A stretch of DNA of 64,000 nucleotides from Adiantum capillus-veneris (taxonomy: Eukaryota > Streptophyta > Polypodiopsida > Polypodiales > Pteridaceae): contig CM043954.1 of NCBI GenBank assembly GCA_014529385.2, positions 97,242,247-97,306,246 of the forward strand. Direction: 5' to 3'. Within the stretch, counting starts at the first letter, position 1. The number at the start of each line of letters is the position of its first letter. A program made the translations under genes and the position numbers. The notes under the pieces were generated by a model, which saw only the letters and a program-made list of their open reading frames with translations, was not told the origin of the DNA and searched no databases. Positions 36,101-47,454 of the stretch are shown piece after piece.

Positions 36101-36882
36101 ATCTTGGCCAACAGCATAGCAAATAATTTTTCTGACACATAAGTTGGGTTATTCTTAAGACTGACTGCTTTGGCTACAAACTTGTAAGCAGCGGAGGCTT
36201 CCAGTCCTGCTACTGGAACTCCTTGAGCACTTGCCTTGTGCTTATTTCGAGCTGCTTCATCCTCATTTAGAGCAATACTTATTTGCTGCGCAGTTGCTAT
36301 CAATGGTTTAGGCTCATTAGGCATTCTAAATGCAAATGCAATGGCTTCTGGTGTCACGGACACCCTCCTATTATTTAACATAGCACTGCTGTTTTCTGCA
36401 TCAAAAGAATCAAGAACTTGCTTGATGATCCCTACATCAAAAGCAATCCTTGTCGCTTGCAATACAACTCACAGATCCCAGAGTTGTAGCAGAGTCATTG
36501 CATGATCAGTAAAGACATATCGTTGGATTTTACTGTATGGAAGAACAGGAAGGCTTTGCTTTGCCTCAGTAATTATAGCCTGGGTTTCTGCAAGAGTTTC
36601 CTCCATCTTCTCTGATCGTTTCCTTCTACCCATACACTGTGAGGTCAACGACGATGAAACATGTGAAGGCGAAGAGGACTTACTTGTGTTAAAGCCGCTG
36701 CCTGGTGTTGCTAGTAAGGTTGTCTGACAGTAAACTATCTTGTCGGAGGTCGAAGTTTGCGGTTGTAGTGAAGAGACCTCGGAGCTCGGCGATGGAGAAT
36801 GGTTGACATGAGGAAAGCGTCGTGCAAGAGATTTATGAGAAAAAATGTTAACTCTCTTGACTGTTATACGTGTTCGCGCCAT
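33185..36882 (-). pseudogene. G4 extra 3' reading frame of unknown function
   Basis: A coding-like region of about 1,200 codons lies between integrase and 3' LTR, in gag-pol sense. A likely start is ATG 36880-36882 (MARTRITVKRVN). Part 1 (to about 34,905) has NNRRVSVTPEAIAFAFRMPN, which recalls the SPEAIN(R)xLGLP-type motif of plant transposon-associated proteins. A Lys/Ser/Thr-rich linker and a heptad-like coiled coil (35,000-35,300) follow. Part 2 starts at about 34,921 (MESLQSDLQDK), is acidic and Pro-rich, and continues as a 338-codon helical segment. A basic tail (SKRKGKRK) follows a frameshift in an A8 run near 33,455. Nonsense codons lie at 36,469, 35,239, 34,581, 34,545 and 33,498. 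No signal peptide or membrane helix is seen, so it is not an obvious envelope protein. Confidence 0.6.
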
Positions 36883-37035
36883 AAAATATCCACTACTCGC
36901 CGCTCCTAGACTTGTGTGCGTCGTCGTTGACGTGGCAAACATGCATTGGACAAGACTGCAACCCATCCTTGTAATAATTATCACTGGCATACCATTTGAC
37001 CGTTGGCCACTTAAAATTTGGAAAGTGTGTTCATA

Positions 37036-38529
37036 CTAGTTCTGAACTGATTCCCACTCTGGCTGGATCATACTGGTACTGGTTCGTAAATCAGCCTGAT
37101 CTGATTCTTCAGGTACTGGTTTTGAAGCTGGAACTAGTTGCACATGGAAAAGACCAAAAATATCTGATTCTGGTATCTCTTTATCAACAACCTCCAGTTC
37201 CTTAGTGACTTCTTCTGATCTAGTTTCTCTGGTCTCTGAGTAATAAAGTTTGATCTTTGCTCCATTATATACTCCTGGCAACATTAGTCCAGATAAGTCT
37301 TTTAATCTGACTGTGCCATTGGAAAAGACCCAATCAACCTCATAAGGTCCTGCCCAGGCAATCTTCAAATTCGGCTTCTTTGGACCCAGTCTTGACTGAT
37401 ATAGAAGCACTAAGTCTCCTTTCTGGAATTCTCGGACTTTAATTCGGCGATCATGCCAGTGCTTCCTTCTTTGTTGAACAATTTCCTGTTCCAATATAGC
37501 CCTTTTCCTGAGTTCATCTTACTGCATCATTTCATCCAGTCTTTTCTTAAGATTAGGGTTGAAGTCTAATCCATACTTTACAGCCATTCTCAGACTGGGG
37601 ATTACAAACTCCATAGGAACCACTGCTTCAGTACCGTACACCATTCTGAATGGTGTCATTCCAGTAGTTACCTTATAAGTTGTTCTATAAGCCCATAGAG
37701 CAGTCTGAAGCTTCAAATCCCACTGGTCTGGTTTCTTCTGCACCACCTTAGTGAGAATAGTCTTAATTGTCTTATTGCTACTTTCAGCTTGTCCATTGCA
37801 TCTCGGATAGTAAGGAGTAGATTTCCGATGCTTGACTAAAAGCATATCCAATAGGATTTTCACAGTATCATTGATAAAGTGTGTCCCTTGATTGGTCACA
37901 ATTTCCACTGGACATCCATATCCGCAGACAATATTCTCAAACAGAAACCTTGCAGTTGACTTGGCTGTGTTGTCAGGAAGAGCTTTAGCTTCAACCCACT
38001 TGGTAACATAACAAGTAGCCATCACGATGTACTTGTTCTTCCTAGGAGTCACCTTCTTAAAAGGTCCCATAAAATCCAATCCCCATTTCATGAATACTCC
38101 CAATGGTTGTATTGGCATTAAGGGAGTCATGTCTGTAGCTATTGGTCGGCCCATTCTCTGGCATATATCACAAATTTTACAAAAGCTTATGACATCAGCA
38201 ATCATTTTTTGCCACCACAGACCTGCTTGTAGAATCTTCTTGTAGGTTACTTCGTTGGAAAAGTGTCCACCAGACTCTCCATTATGTGCCTTTGAGATAA
38301 CTTGCATTCTTCCCTCCATTGGAACATATCTCCAAAGTATACCATCCACCCCCAACCGATAAAGTACCCCCCCAATGATGGTAAATTTCAGGCTTTTTAT
38401 GATCAGATCCTTCTTCTGATTCTGTTTCCAATCTTCTGGAAAGGCACCTTGGGAAAGGAACTGATAAATATCATACCATTCATGATCCATTGATTCTTCT
38501 ACTTCTAGCTGAAATAAATCAGCTTCCAC
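37036..38529 (-). pseudogene. G4 integrase
   Basis: Zinc-binding region: HNGESGGHFSNEVTYKK then CKICDICQ. Core: WGLDFMGPFKK, then VTNQGTHFIND, where the second catalytic Asp (normally SDQGTHF) is Asn (codon at 37,891-37,893), then GQAESSNKTIK with the Glu. The C-terminal part (37036-37494) has the motifs REFQKGDLVLLYQSR and AWAGPYEVDWVF. A TAA at 37,519 splits it and a TAG at 37,036 ends it, both in frame. The Asp-to-Asn change is a G-to-A transition. Confidence 0.9.
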
Positions 38530-38562
38530 TGGTTCATCTCTTAGAGGTGATTCTGAAATTCC

Positions 38563-39885
38563 TTATGTACTTCTGGAAAGAAAGTTAGCTCCACAGTGGT
38601 TTCGGCCAGGCTTATGGAAAATTTTGAACTCAAATTCCATAAGGAACATCATCCATCTTATCAGCCTGCCTTGAATAATGACTTTGTTAATCAGAAACAG
38701 AAGAGCTTGATGATCCACATAAAAATGGAATAACTTCCCCAATAGGTAATGCCTGAACTTTGTAGCGCTAAAAACCATTCCGAGGGCTTCTCTTTCAGTA
38801 GTCGTATAGCCTTGTTCAGCCTGACTGAATCTCCGACTAGAAAAATAGACCGGATAGTCTGTTCTGCCATCTGGCTGAGCCAATATTGCCCCCATTGCCA
38901 ATCCTGAAGCATCAACGTGTACATGAAAAATAATGTCCCAGCTCGGATGCCTGAGGACTGGTTTACTGGTAATGGCTTTTTTCAGATTCTGGAAACTCTC
39001 CTCACACTCAGTAGTCCAATTGAACTTGTTGGTCTTCTTTGTAAGCTCATATAGTGGTACTCCTTGAGAAGCAAATTTGTGTACAAATATTCTATAAAAA
39101 TTCACATACCCCAAAAAAGAACTCAACTCAGAAGTAGTTCTGGGTGCTTTAGCTTGCTGAACACACTGTATTTTGTCATTGGCCATTTCTATTCCATTGC
39201 GGGAAACCACATGTCCCAGTAGTTGTCCCTTCCAAATCAGAAATACTGATTTAAATGGATTCAAGCAAATCCTTTTCTCCTGACAGCGTTTAAAAACCAT
39301 CTCTAGGAATAGAAGGTGTTGTTCCTCTGCTGAATAGACAGTGAAGTCATCCATGAAAATGGCGAGGAATCGATGAAGAAATTCATTAAACATCTCCATC
39401 ATACACTGCTGAAAAGTAGCTGGTGCATTGCACATGCCAAAATGCATCACTAGATACATGAATGCTCCCCACTCAGTGATGAAAGTGGTCTTGGCCCTAT
39501 CTTCCGAAGCAATCTGTAACTGGTTATAGCCACTATAACCATCCATGAAGCTATACATCTCATATCCTGCGATCTCATCAAGCAACATATCAGTAAAAGG
39601 TAAGGGAAATGGATCCTTAATGGTCTGGTCATTTAGTTTCCTATAGTCGACACAAACCCTTAATTTCCCATTCTTCTTAGGAACGACAACTATTGGAAAT
39701 AACCAATCACTGCTTGCTACTTCCGTAATGAACCCAGCCTTGAGAAGATTATCAATCTCCTCCTTGACCTTCTTTGCATAGTTAGGGTTCATCCGGTATC
39801 TTTGTAGTCCGACGGGCCTAGCGTCCGGTTTTAGTGGTATTCGGTGTTGACAAACTTCAGGATCTACTCCCTTCAAATCTGTATG
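38563..39885 (-). pseudogene. G4 reverse transcriptase and RNase H
   Basis: RT motifs in order: VVPKKNGKLRVCVDYRKLND, MDGYSGYNQLQIA, HFGMCNAPATFQQCM and the active site IFMDDFTVYS. RNase H: FHVHVDASGLAMGAILAQ, TTTEREALGMVF and YVDHQALLFL. The frame is unbroken for about 440 codons between in-frame TAA codons at 39,886 and 38,563. Confidence 0.92.
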
Positions 39886-39987
39886 TTAACAGGCAAATAC
39901 ATCTTTATAGTTCTGGAACATTATCCGTGCCTTTTCCTTCATTGCCGGTTTTAGGAGCTTGTTGACTTTGTTCATTCTGGGATTTTC

Positions 39988-41487
39988 CTATGATCCCAGG
40001 TTCCATTCCTCTACTTCCTGATCATCTGGAAGCAACCAGTTGGGTCCCCCTCCTTTTCGTTTGGTTGACTCTTCAGCGTAGTCCCAAGAAGGCCCATTCA
40101 TTTCTGAATCATTATTCTGATCAGGTGGATATTCTTCTGGACATGCTGATTCTTCCATTATATCAGTATCAGCTGGTTCCTCCATTCTTCCAGTTAGCTC
40201 AACGGTTCTTTCCCCTGTATTGACTTCAGTGAATTGGTCAGGGAATTGTTTCTTCTGCTTGTCAGCTTGCTCTTTGTTTAGTAGGACTGCATTCAAATCA
40301 ATTTTTGCCAAAGGAAAGATGTTCATTGCTGCCAGCATTCGCTCAATTATCTTAGCTTGGTATTTCTGACACAACTCCTTCGGCCTCAGTTCCTTTTTTC
40401 AGCTCCTGGTGTTGTTGGTCTGGATTTTGATTCTGCCACTGGCCCCTTCTATGGTTAAAGTCTGGTTTGCATAGTCATGAACAGCATGTGCTGTTCTTAA
40501 CCATGGGTGGCCTAATAGCATTCCATATGCGCCCTGCACATCCAAAACTAGGAAACTAGTTTTGAATTTTTCCCTCCCCACTCTTATCTGCATGTTTTCA
40601 ATCATGCCCGTCGCTTGTATGACTCGATGATCTACCATTCTTACTTTGAATGGTGCTGGTTTCATGTTGGTGATACCCCTTCTTTGCTGAAGATGGGCTC
40701 CCATTATATTGACTCCTGCTCCTCCATCCAGTATGACACTTGAGAGAGGTTCCCACTACTTCCTGACCTTGTAATCTACCTGAATAAGTGGAACTTCATC
40801 ATCCCGGACAGCCGTGAGGTCTACTGTTCTGGCGTCTACCTCAGTCTTCCTAAGCTGCCTGATAAAGTTGGCCACCTTAGGTAAGGTCTTTCTTATATCC
40901 TCTAGCTCTACAGTCAGCTTCTGGATTCTATCACAAAGTTTCACCTGAATTTCCTCTTGCTCCTGGTCAGACTGATTGTCAGAGCTTGAAGAGCTAGTGT
41001 TCTCATACTGCCATTCTTCTTTAGCAGTACTTCTACTCTTTCCTTCCTCTTCCATCTCACCAGCTAGTCTATGTACCACAGCCAGCATGGTCTCTGTCAT
41101 GTCCGGTACTAACTGATCTTTATCAGTCGATTGGGCTGGTATCTTTTGAATGAATCTAGCCCCGAAACTTTCTGGCTGCTCTGGCAGCTTCTTAGCTAAA
41201 TCCTCTGTGATTTTAGCTGCTAGTTCTCGCTGCTCTTGCCACTCATCTACCACCTTTTCCTTACCCTTGGCCTTCCAAACTTCCCTTTGTTGGGCCCACT
41301 TGCTGCTGTTGGAGTTGGCTGGTACTTCTGAAATGTCTGGAATCTCTTCAATGATCACTCCTTTGCTCCTGGTAACTACTCTGACTGGGACTGGCTCTGG
41401 TGCCTTAGCCTCAGTAGTAGTTGTTACCGCTGCATTTGGACATTGGACTGCAAAATGACCATACTTCCCACAGGTATAGCAATTCAT
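39988..41487 (-). pseudogene. G4 third zinc knuckle, linker and protease
   Basis: CYTCGKYGHFAVQC (CX2CX4HX4C) opens the segment. A long charged linker leads to the protease site LDGGAGVNIMG at about 40,730 (where D-S/T-G-A is usual) and the second protease motif GMLLGHPWLR. The TAG at 40,756 sits just before the protease site. Further in-frame stops are at 40,399 (TGA) and 39,988 (TAG). Confidence 0.8.
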
Positions 41488-41496
41488 GCTTCTGGT

Positions 41497-42911
41497 CTAG
41501 AAGTTGCCTCTTCCTCTTCCTCTGCCCATTCCTGGTTGGTATCTTCCTCGTCCTTGACCAGTACCACTGGTACCTGGTCCTTCTTCTTCGGCTACTTTGA
41601 TTGGCTCTGTCTTCACTGGTTCAGTGTAGGCAACCACTGATAGATCCTTTCCTTTCTTAAAATGGTGAATTCGGATGCCACAATTATTCCATAGGTGACT
41701 GAAGGCCTTGCAGTAGGTACATTGTGGGCATTCCGTGGAGATGTGGTCCTTGGATTTACATCTTGAACACCAAGTCTCCATCTTCCGGACCGGCTGTCTT
41801 GTGTGGCTAATCTCTGCAATCTGCCTAGCCATTTCTTCAATTTTCTTGGTCCATGATCCTTTCTTTGATTTGTCCTTTGTCCATTCATTGTAACTGTTCT
41901 CGGAACTGCTGGACGTTGCACTGGAATCAGAAGCTTCAGTAGCTGAACTACTGTTACTGGTCCTTCGCTTCTTGTGGCTTTTTTCTTTCTTAGTCTGCTG
42001 TTCCAGTTTTAATGCTCGCTGGACCAGGTCATTGAATTTCTTTGTAGGGGCTGGTACTTCTTGTTCTCTCAGTTTCTTGCTTCTGAACCCATTCAGAAAC
42101 CATGCCCTTAATCTTTTCTCAGACGATGGTTCTTGCAGTTGACTGGTCAGTTCTTTGATCTTTTCTACATAGCTACGGACTGACAAATTCCACTATTTGA
42201 TCTGATCCAATTCACAGAGAATATCCTCATCTCCTTGATTGTCGGAATATTCCAACCTGAAGGCCTTAAGTAATTTATTATATGATCTCAGTTGGCATGC
42301 AGGGTAATGGTAATACCATTTCCTTGCTGCTTCCTTCAAGGTTTGTGGAAAGTATTCCCCCCAATCATCTTCATCAATGTTTTTTAGTTCAGCATACTGC
42401 TCAAAATCCTGTATGTGAACATCAGGATCATCCTTTTTCCCTCCTTTGAACATGGGAAAGGAAATCTTCAAGGAAGCGGAGTAATCATGTCGATTACTGC
42501 TAATTCCACCAGTTCGCTTCTTCGCTTCAGACTGTGACGCTTGGGAGCCTTCTTGCAGTTGTCAGTGTCAGCATCCCAATCAATCTCTGTCTCTGTCTCA
42601 GTCTCAATATCCTCTCTGTTTTGTCTACTAGAAGTTCGGTGACTTCCCTTTCTGCCTTTGATATGCTCATCGTTCTGGCGAGACTAAAAAATCTTGGAAC
42701 TCTTTGCCTTTCGTGCTTCCCGTTCTGCCCGTTTGCGTCGAGAATGACTGGAATGCTGTGAGTCCTGCGCCTCATCAGCCTGACTATGCTCCTCTGGAGC
42801 CTCAGTGTCAGTCATTTTCTCTTGCTTGGGATCACACTCTCTTCATGAATCCTCAGGAATGGGGTCCACACGATTGGTAGATTTCCGGCCACGATTGGAT
42901 TTTGGTGCCAT
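41497..42911 (-). pseudogene. G4 gag
   Basis: The likely start is ATG 42909-42911 (MAPKSNRGRKSTNR). The basic/acidic N-terminal part has nonsense codons at 42,843 (TGA) and 42,684 (TAG) and joins the main frame by one frameshift near 42,480. The capsid domain reads FEQYAELKNIDEDDWGEYF and AARKWYYHYP. After a TAG at 42,193 come a helical region and two adjacent knuckles, CSRCKSKDHISTEC and CTYCKAFSHLWNNC, then an Arg/Gly-rich tail. TAG 41,497 separates it from the third knuckle in the same frame. Confidence 0.85.
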
Positions 42912-42963
42912 TGCTGAAAACTTCAACTGGGAGAAGAGTCTTTCAGTCAACAAGCTTCAGCTC

Positions 42964-42981
42964 TAGCCACCGTGATCGCCA
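42964..42981 (-). promoter_or_regulatory. G4 primer-binding site candidate
   Basis: The minus strand reads TGGCGATCACGGTGGCTA four bases after the 5' LTR. The TGGCGA-xxxCGGTGG shape suggests an Arg-type tRNA primer; the exact tRNA is not confirmed. Confidence 0.6.
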
Positions 42982-42984
42982 AAA

Positions 42985-43469
42985 TGGAATTGGAGCTGAT
43001 CTCTTGAGATAGCTAATTCCAATGTTGAAGGATTTCAGCTACTTAGAGTAGAAAGAGTCAGATAGCAGACTAGACAGAAATCAGTGACTAAACTGAAATA
43101 TGAATACTGAAATGAGAATCAGACTTAAAGACTGGAATAAATTTCAGACTCAGATTCAGAAGACTGTTGAGAAGTCAGTATCACTGGAATATATATATAT
43201 ATCATGATTGAGATTACAGTGAATATGATTACAGAGAGAGAGAGAGAGAGAGAGAAAGTGTAGCCGATAATACTGCCACTGATGCTCAAGTGCAATTATA
43301 GCTCAAAGCGCTAATACAAGTGATAACAATTGCCAACCTGATATCAAAGTAATGGGCCCTATTTATATGCTTCGGGTTTACCGTAGTAATTACTTTAGTA
43401 ATTACTAAGTGATTCACTGCCCATCTTCTAAGAACACGTTCCCACATGGTGACGCGCCAGCCGTCTACA
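42985..43469 (-). mobile_element. G4 5' LTR
   Basis: 485 bp with TG...CA ends on the minus strand, a TATAAATAGG box (about 43,360-43,369) and a CT tract in sense orientation about 105 bp downstream (plus GA 43,231-43,256). An adjacent (AT)n run lies at 43,190-43,202. Confidence 0.9.
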
Positions 43470-44190
43470 AATATCATCGATGAAATCATTTTGTAATCCT
43501 TTTAGAAAATTAGACAAGTCTAACTCTTCTTGATTCCTACCATTTACCTTTGATGAAACATTAGGATCTTTTAGAGACTCTTTGACAAAATTGTACGCAG
43601 AAACTGAGTTCTTTATTGATTTATTAAAAGCAGGATGGTTTACAAGTGGAATAGTGCGACCATGCTCACTAGCATCTATATACATGTTCTTTCCCATGTA
43701 GGTGAAGTAAATTCTCCTTTCAGGGAACTTCATATTGACAGCCATGTGATCAAACCATGGCACCCCTAGGATAGCATCCTCATGTTGGAGAGGAGAGATA
43801 AAAAAGTCTTCTTTGTCGACATAGCTTTGGACATGGAGCCTCAACTTCCCAATCAAGAGAGTAACAGAGGCTTGCTGTCCCTTGAAAGTTGCGTCAGCCG
43901 TTACCATATCTCCCATCTTGAAATCTTGAATGCCCAACTTGGTGGCCAACTCCGTTGATATGAAGTTGTGAGTAGATCCAAGGTCAAACAAGATGAAGTT
44001 ATCCTGCTCTCTTACCTTTCCCAGGCATAGAAAAGTGACGAGCCTTTGCAATGAGCATCTTTTTTGGAGATTCGATAGTGGAAGCCTTAGGAGTCTCATT
44101 GCGAACATTCTTCTTGGGGCAAGAACGATAGCCATGTCCTTGCTCCCCACACTTGAAACAATTATCGTTCTTGCAAAAAGATTCAAACTC
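43470..44190 (-). pseudogene. Gypsy G3 zinc knuckle and protease
   Basis: The knuckle CFKCGEQGHGYRSC is encoded at about 44,120-44,165. A frameshift leads to the protease, with site LFDLGSTHNFIS (D-L-G where D-S-G is usual) and the second motif AILGVPWFDHM. The frame stops at the G4 insertion and continues at 32,390 on the other side. Confidence 0.85.
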
Positions 44191-45500
44191 TTCAGAAGAG
44201 AGTTTGTTTTTTCCTTTGTAAAATTCCTTCTCCTTCGACCGATTGTTATTGTTGTTGTTGGATGTGCCTTGGGAAGATTTTGAGCATTGGTTTTTTCCTT
44301 TGCATCATTTTTTCTTTCGTTTCCATGGGCTTGACATTCCGTCTAGTCCCTTGATGGAAATTAATGCGTAAAGAAACCATGGTGTGATGGATTACTTTGG
44401 TGATAGAAGTAGGCCGTTGAGAGTTGATGTATTCAGCCATCTCTTCAGGTAATCCCGCACACAATTGCTGCTTTTGCTCGTCAAAGTCTATCTTTTGAAA
44501 GACAACTTTTGAAAGACAATAGCCTTGAGATATAAATTCCAAAACCTGTCTACATACTTGTGGATAGGCTCATGATAGAGAAGCTTCAAAGTGCACCATT
44601 CGGTAAGCACTTTGTCCTTTGCATCGCTTGCAAGGAATTGCTTCATCATTGAAACTTGTAGAGTTTTCCATGTCTTTGGGGCTTCACGATTACCATGAAG
44701 GCTAGCCCACCATTAATGAGCTGCTTTTTGGAAGTGCATAGCTACATGGTGTAGCTTGGAGGACTCCTTGAAGCCCTCGTCTCCAAAGGCCGCATCAAAT
44801 TGCTAGATAAAGGCCAATACTTTCTCGGTAGCACCAAAAGTGCTATCATAGGTGAGAAAACAGATACTCTTTCCTCCCTCCTTGAACTTCTTTAGCTTTT
44901 TTGACCTTTGCCATGCAGGGTATGATTTGCGATGTCCTCCCCTCTTGTATTCTCTAGGAGAATAGCCATAGCTTTCGTCGGAAGAGGAGGAAGGTGAGGA
45001 AGAAGGATAAGAGGGTGACCTCTTTCTAACCCTTTTCTTCCTTTGTTTCCCATCTTTTTTTTTGGAATGACAAGGAGAAGGACTATGTGTTGATCTTTTC
45101 CTCTTGGGAGGAGTGGGCGATCGTCTAGATCGCCATCTTCATGGAGCAACATCTTTAGAGGAACTTAAAGTCTCATTGCTTTCTTGCTCTTTGGATTCCT
45201 TCTCGCAAATGGGAGAGAGTCTTCTTTTGGGGGTCTCTTCAAGTGGCCTCCTAAGCTCTCTCTCCTCTTGGAGAGGAAGGAAAATCCCATAAGTGTGAAG
45301 TTGTTGTGTAACTTCGGCTTGCAAGGCAGGGTTGAAATAGCTTGCTGCAACCTAGTAACAAGATAATTCACAAACATGGGAGCATCATCATTAGCACCTT
45401 CATGTGTAGAATCAAAGCTATCAATGTTCGTTCTACTCTCTTGATTATTGTCAACCATGTTAACAAAATTGGTGTACGTACTTAGTGTATGCTTTGGCAA
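44191..45500 (-). pseudogene. Gypsy G3 gag
   Basis: Starts near 45,500 (MPKHTLSTYTNFVNMV). A Ser/Arg/Pro-rich segment at about 45,100-44,930 is followed by a capsid domain at about 44,800-44,580 (FGDEGFKESSKLHHVAMHF, WWASLHGNREAPKTW). Frameshifts at about 45,160 and 44,520 and stops at about 44,710 (TAA) and 44,803 (TAG) break it. Confidence 0.7.
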
Positions 45501-45857
45501 TTCAAAACCTTAGTTGCCACTCCTCTTAGCCTTTGAAAATTGGCTCTTTAGTATCTACACCCATGGCTCAAAGTGGTTAATTATAGAGAGTAGTGGATTA
45601 GGTTTAATATAGCAAAGTTTCCAAGGGCTAGCTCCTTTTGGACTTCTTATGGCTCGATAATGGTAAAGCCATAGGCAAGTCTAAAAAGACTCCATTAAGT
45701 CCAAAGCTCCCGAGGTGTGCCCCATATCCCACATAGTGGGCTCAACAAGACTGATAATAGATCCCAGCTCCACTTACCCTAATATAATTAGCAACATCAA
45801 CCATTTATAGGCTACTTAAGGACCTCTCTTCTTAAGTAAGAAAAGAGAAACCAAATT

Positions 45858-45868
45858 CTCTGATACCA
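45858..45868 (-). promoter_or_regulatory. G3 primer-binding site
   Basis: The minus strand reads TGGTATCAGAG, complementary to the initiator Met tRNA 3' end, next to the inferred LTR boundary. Confidence 0.8.
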
Positions 45869-45869
45869 A

Positions 45870-46500
45870 TGTAATGGAATTGGACTATTAACTTGAGAGG
45901 ATTAGGAAGAGAATGGGGCCTAGGAGGGACTCTTTATTTGGAACTTTAAGGAGGTAAAACCTTTAGTATTATGAAAGTAATGAAAGGACATCTTTTGAAT
46001 TCAAACAAGAAAAATGGCTAGTTTATTTGAATTCAAAGTTTCCCCCCAAGCTGGAATTTAAAATCTAGCGGGTAGAACCATATCATGTAGCATATCTATG
46101 GAAAGATTTCAGCATGTAGATTCCGGATCTATGATCTTTGCTCAAATTGGAGATCATATGTAACACTTATGAAAGGCTGAAAATCATAAATTTGTCCACC
46201 TCCTTTTTGGGGGAAAAGTGCGTCCTTTGACCACTCTTACACATCTCTTACACACCCACCATTCTTGCACATGTGGTGTACTCCTATTCATCACAATGTT
46301 AATCGCCTCCATAAGCTCATGGAAAATAAATAGGCCCTACTACACCCCATCCTCTTTCTAATGGTAGCGGAAATTAATGAGAGTACTTTTGAGAAATTAC
46401 TTTATGAGCATAGCGGGCGAACATAATTGAAGAACAACATAGGCATAGCCATTAGTTAACTTGGCATGAATACTACTTTTGCAAGAGAGAGAATTTAGAG
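45870..46500 (-). mobile_element. G3 5' LTR (outer end not determined)
   Basis: Adjoins the primer site; the minus strand ends ...CCAATTCCATTACA. The outer boundary and the 3' partner were not found, so the right coordinate is only nominal. Confidence 0.35.
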
Positions 46501-46611
46501 AACATGACGACAGTTGAGGACCGGATGTATGTGGAGCCGGTCCCCCCTCCAATAGGTATTTGTATTATGATTTCTCCCATCAAGAGAGACTTGTTACAAT
46601 ACAATCTTTGG

Positions 46612-46753
46612 GTTCCTTGTGACCTAGGTGATGCAATGAAGATGGAAAGCTTCATGCATCACAAGCATAACATAAACTTTGTGTTCCTTGTGACCTAGGT
46701 GATGCAATGAAGATGGAAAGCTTCATGCATCACAAGCATAACATAAACTTTGA
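46612..46753 (+). repeat. 71-bp perfect tandem duplication
   Basis: GTTCCTTGTGACCTAGGTGA and the rest of a 71-bp unit appear twice back to back (46,612 and 46,683). Each unit contains an imperfect hairpin, GTGATGCAATGAAG paired with CTTCATGCATCAC. Confidence 0.9.
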
Positions 46754-46951
46754 AGAAAGATTTAACTATCCCAAGCCTCAGTCCCAAGACCTCAAACACC
46801 TTTGAAGGTGGAGAGAGCTAGCAGGGAATGAGGGTAGGAAAGAGGAAAAAGAAGCATTTCATAGGAGAAAGAATTAGCTCTTCACTTATCTGATAAGAGA
46901 TGGGATATGGGGGATGCAACCTTTGGAGCATGGCGTGCAGGTGCAGCAGGA

Positions 46952-47025
<74 letters not shown>

Positions 47026-47208
47026 ACATAGCAAGATAAAAAGGACACGATATGCTTTGTATTAGAGTCTATTACATATATAAGAAACCACAAACTTGAT
47101 CATGTACACTCCACTAAACTCCACTAAACCGGTGATCTATAGCTGCATGTCTTCAAACTTGTTCTCACGGGGTTAGACACTATTGAACTCGGGCTTTCAT
47201 ACCCAACA
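46952..47208 (-). mobile_element. Copia B 3' LTR (outer end not determined)
   Basis: The minus strand starts TGTTGGGTATG after a polypurine-like GAGGGCGGGT (47,209-47,220). It has a TATATA box and a sense-strand CT tract (plus GA 46,955-47,021) about 60 bp downstream. Confidence 0.5.
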
Positions 47209-47454
47209 ACCCGCCCTCAAGCCCAAACCACTGACAATGGACTCGAGACAGACAGACCATGGTAGACTTCATTCATCTGAAACCATGAGTAGAAACCTCC
47301 CCCCTTGACAATAACATAGGTGTGTGTGTATACTTCCCTCAAACAACCATCAGTGTGAGATATACAAGAACCCGACCAAAGAACAAAGGGGTGGTCTTAC
47401 CACTTTTTATGTGGCAGTGTCTATAACCCATACAATTATCAAGAAATAACTGAC

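Larger units (their letters stand above)
32391..43469 (-). mobile_element. Gypsy G4: complete 11.1-kb element nested in G3
   Basis: LTRs at 32,391-32,907 (517 bp) and 42,985-43,469 (485 bp) are flanked by GATAT on the left and AATAT on the right, a 5-bp target duplication with one change. The host G3 text matches up across the insertion. The LTRs differ at about 19 of 455 aligned positions by eye (about 4%), mostly transitions, plus 32 bp of GA-repeat length. Order on the minus strand: LTR, primer site, gag with three zinc knuckles, protease, RT, RNase H, integrase, a 3.7-kb extra reading frame, polypurine tract, LTR. From about 42,471 to 34,905 the reading frame never shifts, yet it is cut repeatedly by single stop codons. 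Confidence 0.9.

Noticed and set aside
33185..36882. Envelope gene in G4
   Set aside because: The position fits, but no signal peptide, hydrophobic fusion segment or membrane anchor is visible.
33185..42911. U-to-C RNA editing (known in hornwort and fern organelles) as a way to remove the G4 stop codons
   Set aside because: That editing is an organelle process as far as I know. G4 is a nuclear-type retrotransposon, and deamination explains the pattern more simply.
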